64,000 nt of DNA from Larus michahellis (lineage: Eukaryota > Chordata > Aves > Charadriiformes > Laridae). Position 1 is the first letter of the stretch; every line of letters starts with the position of its first letter. Shown piece by piece: positions 45,913 to 58,300 of this stretch. Under the pieces are notes generated by a model, which saw only the letters and a list, made by a program, of their open reading frames with translations, searched no databases and was not told the DNA's origin. Location: contig NC_133903.1 of NCBI RefSeq assembly GCF_964199755.1, positions 54,509,739 through 54,573,738 on the forward strand, written 5' to 3'. Both the position numbers and the translations under genes were made by a program.

Positions 45913-48900
45913 CCCTTGAGTTCAGCAGAACACAATAGGACAGAATTTTAAAACTCGACATTCATCAATATGATAATCTCCACTTACAAATAACACTCTA
46001 TAAAGGCATCTGACTACTTCAACCCACAGAGAGCCTGAATCAGAAATATAAATCAGAACTTGCAACAGTCAAAACCAAAGTGCTAGATACGAATGCATTA
46101 GGATGGGGAGTTCAAACAGAAACCTGAATTTTTTCAAAGGCTGATGGAGAAGAGCTTCAGCTGATCGCGGAGAGACGCTTCAGCTCTGAACCGCCATCTC
46201 AGCCTCACCAAGGTCAAAACTTCAGTTCAGATGTGTCTGTGCCTCCCCTGGAGCAGGTGAGAAGATGCCGTTTTATGGCAGTGCGGAAACACAAAATACA
46301 GTATTTGTTAAATACAACCAGCTCATGTCTTTGCAAATATATGAAGTTCTTTGGCCTTCGCAGTTCAACCAGTGGTTTGTTGTTTTCATGCTAATACAAA
46401 TTCTTGTATTAATAGGAGCATGGCCTTGGGTTTCTCCATCCGTATGGGAAAAAGTTACTTGTCTGATGGTAAACAAAGAACAGAAGAATTGATTCACTGT
46501 CTTCACTTTTAAAAAGATGGTATGAAGCAATAGTGAAGCAATTTTAATTGTGACTGTGTAACACTTGCGATCAGTAAGATCATTTGTGTTCTGTTTTTAG
46601 GAATTGGGGTACTAAAGAGTACATACAGCATTAGAAATGCAAAACATGACCGCATGTTCTCAGGATTTTGTCAGCGTTACATGAAAGAGCACTTGTGCTG
46701 GGATGCTCAACTCTGAGGGTATTCTCTGTTCAGTGTGTATTTACAGAGATGTATGAATATTTGATTAATGAGTCATGGTCTCTGGAGAAATTTAATAACT
46801 GTACTGCTGTACAAAGCCAGCTCCTTAACTGTTAACACAGCTGCCAATAGTGTCACTGACACTGAAGCCCTTTCTGCATCTAATATATTCTGTGGAGTAA
46901 ATTCCTTCGTTACAAGAGAATCCATGGGACACATTATTCAGTTATCTGGTTTGAACTGTTGCAGGCTCAATTTACAGACCCTGATTTGTAAAGATTTTTC
47001 CAATGGAAACAAGCAGCGACACATGAGCCATAAACCAGCCGTTTTGTGAGGCTATGTTGTTACAAAAGTTAGTTGGAAGGTCAGTTCTAAAGAAAAGTCG
47101 CTTTAAAAATTCTTGCGTGGTCGATAATTAAATAGGTGTTACTATTGTCCAAATCGCTATTTTCGTTAAATATTTCTATACTATACCGTAACAGCATATT
47201 CAATATGCAGGTGAAATAAAAAAACAACAATGCTGTTGGCCGTGCGTGGGCCTTATATTTGTATAATCCAGTTTATAGAATGTAAAATGAACAATGGATG
47301 AAAATATTATGTATACCAGATTGATCCGTCAGACTCTTTCCGCCTTAAAAACTGTATTCAGTGGGACTACTCAAGCGAGGAAAGGTTGCTCGGGGATTTG
47401 CAGGATGGGGCAGAAGTTTTCTCCCCCCATGACGCCAGGCCAGAAGTGTTCTTCATTTTTGCTGAGCGGTTTCCCAAGAATAATTCACTGCTAATTTTAT
47501 AATTTCTCCATTTTTATTCCTAGTACCTGTGAAGAGATCAATTTTCACTTATGAAGTTAGGTGTATATTTTAGTGGTGTTACTCCAGTTCAATTGCTTTA
47601 AATAATAGGGGGAAAAAATGTCAAAAAAAGACAAATTTAGTGCAGAGGCTTTCACTAGAAGCTTTAACTGCAGGTTAGAATTATACATGCTATGCAGAAT
47701 TTCCTGCAACACTTCTCCTTTGGGCCACAATGCATTACAGCAGACGTATAATGAAGCTGCTATAAAATCCGTGGTAATTAAGGGGGATTTGACAGTAATT
47801 GCAACAGTGAATCAACTTAATTATTACCTGCTTCAAAGAGAGCTAACCTGATGTTATAATCTAACCTTTCCTACTTCTAAAATGAGAGATTAAACAAGTA
47901 TATGTAGCATTTAAGAATTAAATCTGTTGAGATAGAATTATATTAATATACTTTTCGTATACATTTTATATGCACGTGTGTGTATAGGTACAAAGCCGTG
48001 AAACGAACAGCACCATAAGCTGACAAATTGCGGATGCGCTGACTGTGTGCATTCATAAAATAAACAGAACGTAGTCTGCATCTGAGGCCAGCCAGCTTCT
48101 CTGCTATTTGCTGAAAGCACGGGGACCTATAGAAAGACTGTTGCCATAAAACGCTACGACACACACAAGCCTAGTTCCTTGAACAGCCTTGTAAAGGGGA
48201 TGTGATGAATGTATTGTCTTTCTGTGCTTAATTTTAAGCAAACTATTCTGAAATACATTTAAGGTAGGCTGTAAAGCTGGGGAAGGGAGAAGTTGCTTGA
48301 GGACCCCACAGCCCTGCTGCTCACCTGCTGTGGCCACCGTCGTGGCCCCCTAACAACGAACATGCGCTATTGGAGGTTCCAGCGCTACACAGCATAGAGG
48401 AGAGTCTCCTTTGTCCAGCACTGGCTTGCTGGTTTTCAGCGGCTTTGCCCTTGAATTAAAAAGCAGCTTTGTGCAATGTCTTCCAACTGCTTTGAAACTG
48501 GAAGCCGGGCTAGACAGCTGCATGGATTACAGAGCAGCGGTGTCCAAACCTCCAGGTGCTTCCGTACCCTGCCTTCAGACAGCCATCATAAACACCAGGG
48601 AGAAAGTAGCCTAATATAACACCGGCCTAATCAATTCTGGCACGATCAATCCAGCTCTTTCACCTTCTGCACCAGCTATACTGCACCCCATGCCACTCAC
48701 TCGGGGGCTATCGGCTGGGCCCATAAATACAAGCATCCCCTTTGCCTATGTTTTCAGAGTGTGTGAGATGCGTTACCTGAGAGCAGGGGGTTGTCAGAGG
48801 GCCGCTGCTCCAAACCCTTCTCAAAACTCTTCCCCGGTGTCGTACCTGGCTGGTACATGCAGCGCCACCTCTACAGCAGGTGCATTTCAGCAGCGGTATT

Positions 48901-50587
48901 CTGGAAGATAAGAGGTGCAATAATAAAGCACTAGCTTTGAAAAAAACAAAGAAGTGGGTATTATCATCGTCGTCATCGTGAAAACTTGCCACAGCAACTT
49001 TCACGTGAAGTTCATCTGCAAAACTGACAAAATTAGCTTCAACTCTGCTCTGAGGAGGGGTTTGACCGTCAAGAGAGGCACTGAGGGACTGACTCATGCA
49101 TGCCCTCAAAATAAATTTGCCAATGTTTACTTCTTCTTGTTATGTTGTGAAACAATAAATTAGAAAGACTTCTTTTTTGTTTTTTCGTATTCTGGCCCAT
49201 AACATGCTACTATTAATAACTAATTTTTATTACCATAGGCCTCAGTTTTCAGGGAGTTACCAAGCTGACAATATTGAATAGACAAACAGGTTAAAGATGT
49301 CACCTGCCATGGATATGGAATTTAACTGCTTGGCAAGAACAAAGTCTGAAATTGCATTAAGCATAAACCATCTCATCTTTAGGACACACACTCTTAGATG
49401 ACTACAGCTGTTGAACTGGCCTTAAAGTAAACTTGAAAATCCGCCAGGCTTTGAATAGTGTTGTACAGTAAAAATGGTAGAAAAAGCCAATTCAGCTTGG
49501 CAGTAATAAAAAAAAAAATAATCTCATTCTATTGCTGGCCTTGTGATTGTAAATTAAGAATAAACATTTAACATTTAACTGATTTCTCTTTAAGTATAGA
49601 CAACATAATCTCTCCATCAGTGACCACACCGGTAAACTGCGGAAGCCTCAAGGTACCTGGCAACTCATCCCTGGGATACGTTCCTTAAGTGCATCATACT
49701 GGCATCTGGTACCGAGGTGTTTACTTAAGATTCCCCTTCCCGAAGCCGTAGAGATCCTCTTCTACATCTGTTATTCAGTAAAGGATAAGACACTTCAGGC
49801 TCAGCTTTTTTCATGGGATATGCAAGCAAACACTTCTCACCTACCCTCCACTATACCTGCATTTCTCTTATTCTTAGTGAGCTGGCCCCTTATGAAGCCA
49901 GGAGTAATGGATTTCTGGAGGGGAATGCCCATGGACCTGCTGCTTATGATCATTAACTGCCTTCAGCTGCTGTAGACCACTGGCATTTAAATATCCAGCT
50001 AAAGAAGTGGACCTTCCCTTCAGAGTGATCCCTAAACAAGGGGATCCTGCTGAGAACAGCCTGCTGGGGGTACAGAGGAAGCTTTTTCCTGGGGATTGAT
50101 ATCAGCGTTGCTCCAGGCTCTGGGAAGTGGTCCCTCCTATAGTGAAGTCCCACAACGAGAAAAGACTGAGGTACCTGAAAGCTCTCAACAAACAGCTCCT
50201 CTCTGGCCAGTCGGGACCTGAAGCTCTGTAGCTCTCACAAGGCTCACTCACTCCTGGTATGTGCCCAGCGTGGGGGGAGGCTGTGGTAAATGCACCCGCT
50301 GGGGTGAGATGCGCTCCCAGCCCTCAGCATCCCCCTTCCTGGAAGCTGCCCAAGCACAACGTGAGCCAAGCACATCTTAGGAGGTACCGGGGGCCGTCTT
50401 TCTGGTGGCAACAGTGGCTCTCTGCTCATATGTAAGTAGGGGAAATGGCAGACTTTAAATAACAAATTTTCGCTGATGCCTTTTGCTATTTTTACAACGC
50501 ATTTTAAAATAAATGAGAGATTAACACAGAAAAAAAGTACTTAAGGTGCATGCTCAGTAACTATTTTTTCATAACGTTTTAATGGAT

Positions 50588-50870
50588 TCAGGGTTGAGCT
50601 CCACTAAAATCTGGATTTATTAGAAACGCTCCATGCATTTCAATGGAGTTTTTCCTCATGAATCTAGATATTTTACATTATTTCAATAGAGCTGACCCTC
50701 TGATTCATTAGAAATGCTCCAATATAACCAATGGAGCATTTCTAATGATTCTGGTTTTACAGCAAGTCCAAGGGTCAGCTGTACTGAAAACAATAGTCCT
50801 AACCTCTAGGTTTATTAGAAAAATGCTTTGTGTCTCAATGGAGCATTTCTAATAAATCAGATAAATAGGG
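50588..50870. repeat. Nested palindrome array: three hairpins with shared arms
   Basis: Three related hairpin units lie in a row. The central one has perfect 17-base arms, TCATTAGAAATGCTCCA at 50705-50721 and its reverse complement at 50732-50748, with a 10-base loop. The third pairs TTTATTAGAAAAATGCT (50811-50827) with AGCATTTCTAATAAA (50842-50856). The first pairs 50616-50634 with 50643-50662 less perfectly. Outer arms related to GGGTCAGCTGTACTGAAA occur at 50591 (direct), 50682-50698 (inverted) and 50772-50790 (direct), so units alternate in orientation. This could be an old palindromic non-autonomous DNA transposon or a structured RNA locus. I cannot name the family. Confidence 0.8.
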
Positions 50871-53800
50871 ATCTCCCACAAAAATACTCTACTGGTGCAA
50901 CAGCCAAATGGATTTGTTGTTATGGAGATCTTCTGAAAACGAAGATTGTTTAGCAGACCTTTTTGTTGCTCATCCTAGTGTAATCCCCTCCTACCTAGAG
51001 TTTAGGTCTTCACCATTAAAAACTTAGTAAATATTCCTTGTAATGCCATCAGGCTGAGAAACAAACATTGCTGTCTCCAACTCTCAAGCTCTCACTTCGC
51101 TGCAGAAGACACTATGGCATGGCCAACTGGCACGATGGAAGAGCTGTAGTTGCCAGGTTGGGGTTCAGGGTTTGGTGCTGTGCCGCGGGCTGGGATGGGT
51201 CCTGTCACACCCTGCTCCCTGCCTCTGCTACAGGAATAGGGAGAAAGGGTGAGTGTTAAAACAGCTCAGCAGTGGGTATCACCATTGGTCCACTATGGGT
51301 GCACGTGAAATGTAACCACAGCAGATAGCATTGAGATATTTATTTTTTTTTAGACCTTTAAGCTTTTTTCCCAAAGTTCTCATTTCACCAAAAAAAAAAA
51401 AAAGTCATGAAATGCATGGGCCATCAAGCCAGGCCACAAAAAAGATATAAAAGTAACTAACTCACACATACCATCTCGACAGGCCTCTCTCCACTCACCA
51501 GAGCGTCATGTCACGCAGAAGTTACAACTTCTGGGCTGAAGCTGCGGAGACCCATCACCATCTCTTTGGATCACCCTCCAGAGGAACCGCTCTCCTCCTT
51601 GTGTGTGTGCCTGGGTACGAGTGAGTGTTTGTACGTACATATGCAGAGGCTCTTTGGAGGGTGTAGGGAGTGTAACCATGTCAGGAGACCCTGTCGGTGC
51701 GCAGGTAGGCTGGGTGGCACGTCACAGGAGCTGCGGTGAGAGCCTGGCGGTGAGACCTCCTCTGTAGCAGCGCTCCTTCTTGGCAGGAGGAGATTCTGCA
51801 CGGCCAGAATCCTGCCAGCAGGACCAGGAATCACAGGCGCCCGCTGATGAGCTTATGTGTTGATCCAGTCCAGCAGGAGTAAATGCCTTTGCTGTGAAAT
51901 GCAAAACAAGCCTTGGTAAGCTGAGACAAAGCTTTCTGTTGAGGAGGAAAGGCCAATGAGATAATTTCAATGACTCAAGATTTGGTTAGAATGTTCCGTA
52001 TTTATTGAGTATGTTCTGTGCCGTCCAGATATTTCCCTGTGGTTCAAATACCATACATAAACCACAGTTGCTGTGTTTGGCTTCCCTGTTCTCTCTGCGT
52101 GAATTGCAAATCCTCAGCTAAAAGCCAGTTAGTCTCAGTGTGAACAGTATTCCAGCCCTCTTCCCTGCGCTCCCCAACAACTTCAAGAAATCTGCTGACC
52201 AGTTTCTCTGAAAGCCTGAAAATAAAACATGCTGCAGTGGTGACAAATCCACACAACCCGAAACTCCACTTTCAAAATGATTGGTGTGTCTGAGTGGGTC
52301 TCTCTTTTTTTTTTTTCTTTTTTTTTTTTTTTTCCTTCTCAAGTTAGATGATTTTACCCAGCAGTGAAAACTGAGAAATTCACAATGGAGTCAAACAAAG
52401 GGAATTTTACCTATGGGATGCTGGATGTCTGCCCATCTGCCTGGTGCTTGAATACAGGACTGTTTTGTTGCCTGAGTGTGGGAAGATGCCGAACCTGTCT
52501 GCTTAAGTTACTGGGAGTCCTTCATGAGGATTATGTGTGTGACCACCACTGATTTCCCTCTTCCGTGATTTCTCCCCCTGCACAAGTTCGTGCTGCCGGC
52601 ATGGTTGTCCTCTAAATGATAAGCAAGTTCTTTAGCAAAAATTACAGGTGAGGGTGGGAGGCTGGTTGGGCAGGAGGATTATAGCAAAACCAGCAATGGG
52701 ATTTCAAGGCTTTTCCTACCCTGGAGGCACTGGCAATATCACCACCAGGCAACCTCCTCCCCCTACCCACTCAAATGAGATACAGCAGTTTATCATGTCA
52801 AGCCTTGCTGCCGAGCGCTGTGTCTGGGGCCTCTGGCTGTCAGAGGCAGGATTTCATCTCGGGGTCCCTAAGGCCATATAGAAAGCCTAAAATGTTCATT
52901 TGTGTTTCTTATTGTCTGGCCAAATCTGTGTGTGCTTAAAAAATATCCGGAAGTTTAAAGGCTAATCCCTGATTATTGTGGTCTAGAAATTTACTCGGTA
53001 TTTTAAGAAGTTAAATACATTTATTATTATAAACAGCAATGCCTTTGTCAGCTCTTAGTTACTGCATATAAACTGTTTACATACGAAATGTTTCCTTCTG
53101 TGATGTTACTTCCTGAGATCAATCTCTCTCATTACATTTTTGCAACGCGGCTCCATTAATGATAAATATCACTATACAGGTCTAATTCATAGAGGTACCT
53201 GTAAAGATGTATTATGCACGAGTACATACGCATATGGGAATTTCTACCTCGGTTTATCAGAATTTACATGTGTTTGTGTGCATATATGCCATAGACAGTA
53301 TTCCTATAATAATCAGCGTGGGCATATGTGTTAATAACGTATAGATTTATGTGCCTTATCTATATCTGCAACGTATCTGTGTAGCCATAACTTACTCTGC
53401 TGCTCAGAATTTATTTCAGCTTTCCACATGAGCTCTTTTAAACAATGCTAATTGTTTCAGAACCAAAATCGTTGATGATAACTCTTTTAGGAATTGTCAT
53501 GTTGTCTATAAATATTTAGCGACTGGATTGTATTTGCCAATGTATTCTTGTATTACAGATGAAAAGGTAGCATCTGCTGAAATTAAAAGTGGCCACATTT
53601 TCGCTGTAGCTTAATTAAATGCCAAAATTTATCTACATTAACAACAAAGTGGTGAAATTTATTGATCAATTCACATGATATAAGTTGACAAATGGCCCGA
53701 GCAATTTCCATAATTTTCTACACGTGTTAAAATTTGTAATGGAAAAAAAAGACTCCTATATTAACATTAAATGTGAGACGAAAGGGGGATGTGGTAATGG

Positions 53801-54019
53801 GAGCGGGTGCCCCGGGGCAGTGAGCTGTGTTTTCCGTGCCCTGTCCAGGCGGAGGCTGTTTGAGCCCTGTACAGATGGGCCTTTGACAGTCCTACAGCTG
53901 TTCTCCTAATTGTCCATTAAGTGTTCTATTGATTCTCTGATTCAAAGTACATGTCTTTCAGCTCAAGCTATCGTGTGAAGTGGCAGACACATTCCTCCTA
54001 GAATGACAGAGCTGCTTGA

Positions 54020-54460
54020 AACCTAAAAATGTGGGCTGCCAGTTTCAATTGAGGATCCCGCTTTCAAAGGAGAAGGCTTGGTTAAAGGAGCTTTGTAATA
54101 GCTGGTTAGATTTTAGTTTCTAAACTTTTAGCATCAATCAATTAAAGCAGCAGCAGCACGAAAAGTTTTAATTCCTTGTTAAGCGGCAGGGATCGTACCT
54201 GGCTGATAAAGTGCTGCCTGAGGATACCGGGTCGCAATAATAAAGATTAGATTTTGTTTAGCTGAATGCAGATTTATTCTTTTTGTTTTCCTCAGGCCCC
54301 CTGACATATGTAATGATATTCTCATTTGACTTGCAAGTTCACTTCTAGCATTTTTTTTTAAAGGAAGATCATCTGCAATTCCAGATTATGCCAGTCAGAA
54401 GCCTGTTTAAAATCATCTTCCTTTAATCTGAAGAGTGAAAGATAAGATGCATATCTGTTG
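54020..54460. promoter_or_regulatory. Candidate conserved non-coding element B
   Basis: Repeat-free block with dense transcription-factor-like words: ATCAATCAATTAAAG, CTTTGTAATAG, CTTTCAAAGGAG, CAATAATAAAG and CATATGTAATGATATT. No open frame. It has the look of a deeply conserved developmental enhancer, but that is judged from composition, not alignment. Confidence 0.3.
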
Positions 54461-57400
54461 CAAGGACCATAAATCTTCAAAGAAACAAATAGCCATAGAT
54501 AAAACTGTAAAAGTTATTTAGTTCTCTTCCGAAAGAGGTTTATTAATCTAAAATTTCCAGTCCATTGTGTCATGATTTGGTTATCGCACTGTATCTCATT
54601 TCTTGCAATTGTGTAAGCCTTGTGTATCAAGCAAAGAGATGAGAGCCTCATAGCTTAAACTTGATCAGTTGTATTCAGATATATCACTAGAGCTAGGAAT
54701 AAAAAAAAATAATAAATTGAAATATAAAAAATAGCCAGCTGAGCAGAGATTTGGACTGTGCATGAATTTTTATTCAGAATGTTTCCTCTTGTTTTACTGA
54801 GATGTGTATGAGGTGATTTTATTATTAATTTGAAACTGAATTTTAAATTCTTGTTTGTCTTTTTAAGGCATAATTCCTGCTAGAAAGAACACAAACAAAC
54901 TGTTTATAGACTTACTGCTCGGGAACCATCCGCAGCAGTCGTGCACAAAATGAGCTTTTCCCATATACCATCACTTCTATTTGCCTTTATATTTTTCTTT
55001 TTAAAAATCCCCATCATTTAAATGAGACATGAAACTGTTTCCGATAAAGCTTAAAATAAGGAGAATTATTTCTCCTCAAGAAGATTTTTATCCTTTATAG
55101 TTAATGAAAAACCACTCTCCTGTGAACGTTTAAGATCTGCTTATTCTTTAATCATCCCTCCTTATATCATTGCCCCTGTTAGTTTTTGCACCACAGCAAC
55201 CTTTGTGTGGTTGTATTTCGGATAACCTTTCCCTCCCGATCCCTACTGGGGGGGTTTGGTAGTCAGAGTCACCAACGTGGAGGCTAACAGATGACTTGGA
55301 CCCATCAATCAAATTAGTTACAGCCTTTTAATTTAAACAAGAAGCTTGCCAATTTGAAGAGAGTTAGATTTTTTTTTTTTTGGTAACCTTAACCTATTTG
55401 TCTTTGGGACATCAAATTTACAAGCATCGGCAATGTTTAATCCTAAGAAGTGAATGCACTAACTAGATGGGGATTCCAGGAATACAAACAAAATTTCTAC
55501 TCATGCATCAAAGGTAAACACAGAAAAGAAGGAAAAAAGAAAAAAAAAAAAAAAGGAAAGGAAAAAAAAATAGAAGAGAGTATGTAAGGGGAGGCATTTG
55601 ACATTTTATAACCAGACTTTCTCTCCCTATTCCATAAAAAAGAATATGTGTCAAATTACAGAAGTAGCGTAGGAAGCTGTAGAATATGTTACAAGGCGCC
55701 TTTTCTCATTTTAAGAATGTAAGTTTTGGGTTCGAGGCATGGGGCCAAACACTAAAAGCCTCTTGCATCAAGGGGACTGTAAACCACCCAGTTGTTTTCA
55801 CCATCAAAAGAGGAAACTGAAGAGTCTCTTTAATACAATAAACCACACCGTGATACCTGCAAAACATTTTGTAAATCTCTTTTGATTCCAACGCTGTCAA
55901 TTACACCGTTAGCCAGTTTTTTAAAAAGATTTTTAGAAGCTTTCAACTGTAGACTTTTGTCTTGTTGAATGAACTTCAGCTACACTAAATTTTAAGTAAA
56001 TTTGTGATGACTGAGCAATATACATTGGCTGAGCTAGAATCCAATAACCCACAGGACAAATTAATTTTCAACAAAAAGGGCAGAAACCTCAAGTGCCATG
56101 AGTATATGGAATCTCAGTCTATCTCTCTGGAGCCATTTTTGCAAATCACTACAGCTATTCATAATCTAAATCAGTCTCCTTTAGCAGCAGAAAGATCTTT
56201 TTTCATGACAAAACAGAAGATGACATTCATTAGTGCCTAACTTGCATAAGCTACCTTAAATTTATTGGTGCTCTTATACTTATCTGGGTAAGAATTCCTT
56301 TGTCTACAGCTATAGGAAAATTCCGGACGTACTACTTAAAAATATAAATTGTCACTTTTATCAGAACTTTTGGCAGTTTACTTTATTTTAGAAGTAAAAC
56401 TGGTGGTTAAGCTTTTAAGACTTCCAATGGGCGTTGTTTCAATCATGGTTAATATGCACCCAGGATAGCAATACCAATATAAGGGAGCAGTTGTACAAAA
56501 ATCTAAAGAACTGTCGCTGCCTGGAGCACCGGGTCCTAACTTTTCCCTGTATTTAAGCACAACTTACGGTGTTACAGAAGAATCCTATGATTTATGTGGG
56601 GATTCAGGGTAGAAGGCCAAACCCTCGGCTGGTGCAGTTGGTGGATCGCTACAGAATTGCCTGGACAGTGTCTCCCTCTTCTCCTCTGATGGACCATTTC
56701 TTACACGGAAGGTCTACCGGGCCATACCAACCCACCTGCAAATATCCCAGATCCTACAGAAACCGCAGCACCTGATTATTGTAAAAATGCACATTCAAGT
56801 CAGTATATAGGAAATAAAATATAAATGGATTTGCTTTAATGCGATGCAAGTGAATACTGGTCTTCATCCACCTGTTTTATAAACTCCATTTCCTGTCTTG
56901 GGTACAGACTGTTAATTCTTAAATGCCTTTAGCTTGATGTCTCCTACTTGGGATACAACTGCAGGAAGTATTGTGACCTAAAGATTGACATACGTGTCAT
57001 TTATACAAGTGCTCTTTATTTCTTCATGCAGAAAAAAGTGGAATAAGCATCTGTGGCAGCATTTGTTAAAGCCCGGATAAAGCTAAATGATCACAGAGTT
57101 GCTCTGGCCTCAAAACATACGAACATGCTTTCAATTACAATTTCTTTTATTGGGTGAAAGTGGACGGGGATGTTTGAACGACAAACGATAGATATAAAAT
57201 AATGAGGATGTTAGTGGCTATGCCTGCTCCTTCTTTCGGGGTGGAATGACCTCTTGTGGTAGGTCCCACACTGCCAACAGAAGATGGTAAATCTACTGCA
57301 ACGCAAGCAGCAGCTATTTAGGCTTCAGAAGGTGAAGATGTGATCTCAGACACAACTGCTGTTATGGAGCTCTAACAAGTAAGTTTCAAATGGCCAAAGA

Positions 57401-58147
57401 TAGGTTGTGTTGCTCAAAATGTTTTCTGGATTCTGTTCCTAGTTCTCGAATTTCATTGCTGAGAACAACCCCAAAAAGTAAGTCCCAAATTACTTGCAGC
57501 CCAAGACAACAAAAGGAACAGTTCCCACAGAACCTAGCAGCTGGTCTGAAGCAAATAGAGCTGTGTCTTTGTCTTTGTAACTTCTAGGGGATGGGTCAAC
57601 ACTATTTGGGTCCCAAAAGGACTTTTGAAATGAGTACATTTCAAAAGTGCTCCTCTTCTTTTATCCTCAATTGTAGTCATAATCCTTTGCTATTGACTGC
57701 TTTTCCTGTAACTAGGAAATTCCCAGGAATAATGTGGATTAATAATTTTGGATCTATTGCAGGCTGTGGTAATAGGTAAATGAGACTAATACTTAGCTAC
57801 AGAAGACATATCAGAATTAACATTGTCTTTATGTATCCATATGTTTAGGAAATCAAGCTAAAAGAAAAAAATAAAATTACTTATCAAAGACTCCTACCAG
57901 GAGCATTTTATCTGCTGTCTTCGTTCATCAAGCACAGATCCTGCCTCAGATGGAGTGAGAGCATTCAGATTTAGGGCTGGAAAATGTAACAGAGATTTCG
58001 TGGTGTAGATGGAAAAATTCTTATTAATTGTTTTTGCACATTTTTTTTACCCCAAATTTGAGTACCAGTTCAGGTGAGCTCTTATTTTGGGCTGTCTTTC
58101 TTTGGAGAAAAGGCAGCTGTGTAATTCTTGTTTTATCACCTACATGC

Positions 58148-58300
58148 TATTGCTGGGTCGGCCTCAGTGGATGACCTTGGCTAGTCATTTCCTTTCGATA
58201 AAGTGGCAATTGGGCTATTTACTCCCTTCCCATAGGTGCTAGGAAGCTTAATTAATATCTGCTTTGAGATTCTCAAAAGGTGCTAAAGTGTTACTATATA
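58148..58300 (+). mobile_element. Probable MIR-type SINE fragment
   Basis: The plus strand contains ggatgaccttggctagtcat, like MIR tgtgaccttgggcaagtcac. It is followed by ttcctttcgataaagtggcaat in place of tttcctcatctgtaaaatgggg, then cccataggtgctaggaagctt, like the MIR tail. Highly diverged. Such copies survive in birds only as old remnants. Confidence 0.5.

Noticed and set aside
55715-55745. tRNA-like B-box word gggttcgaggc
   Set aside because: No acceptor stem, anticodon arm or A-box can be placed around it.
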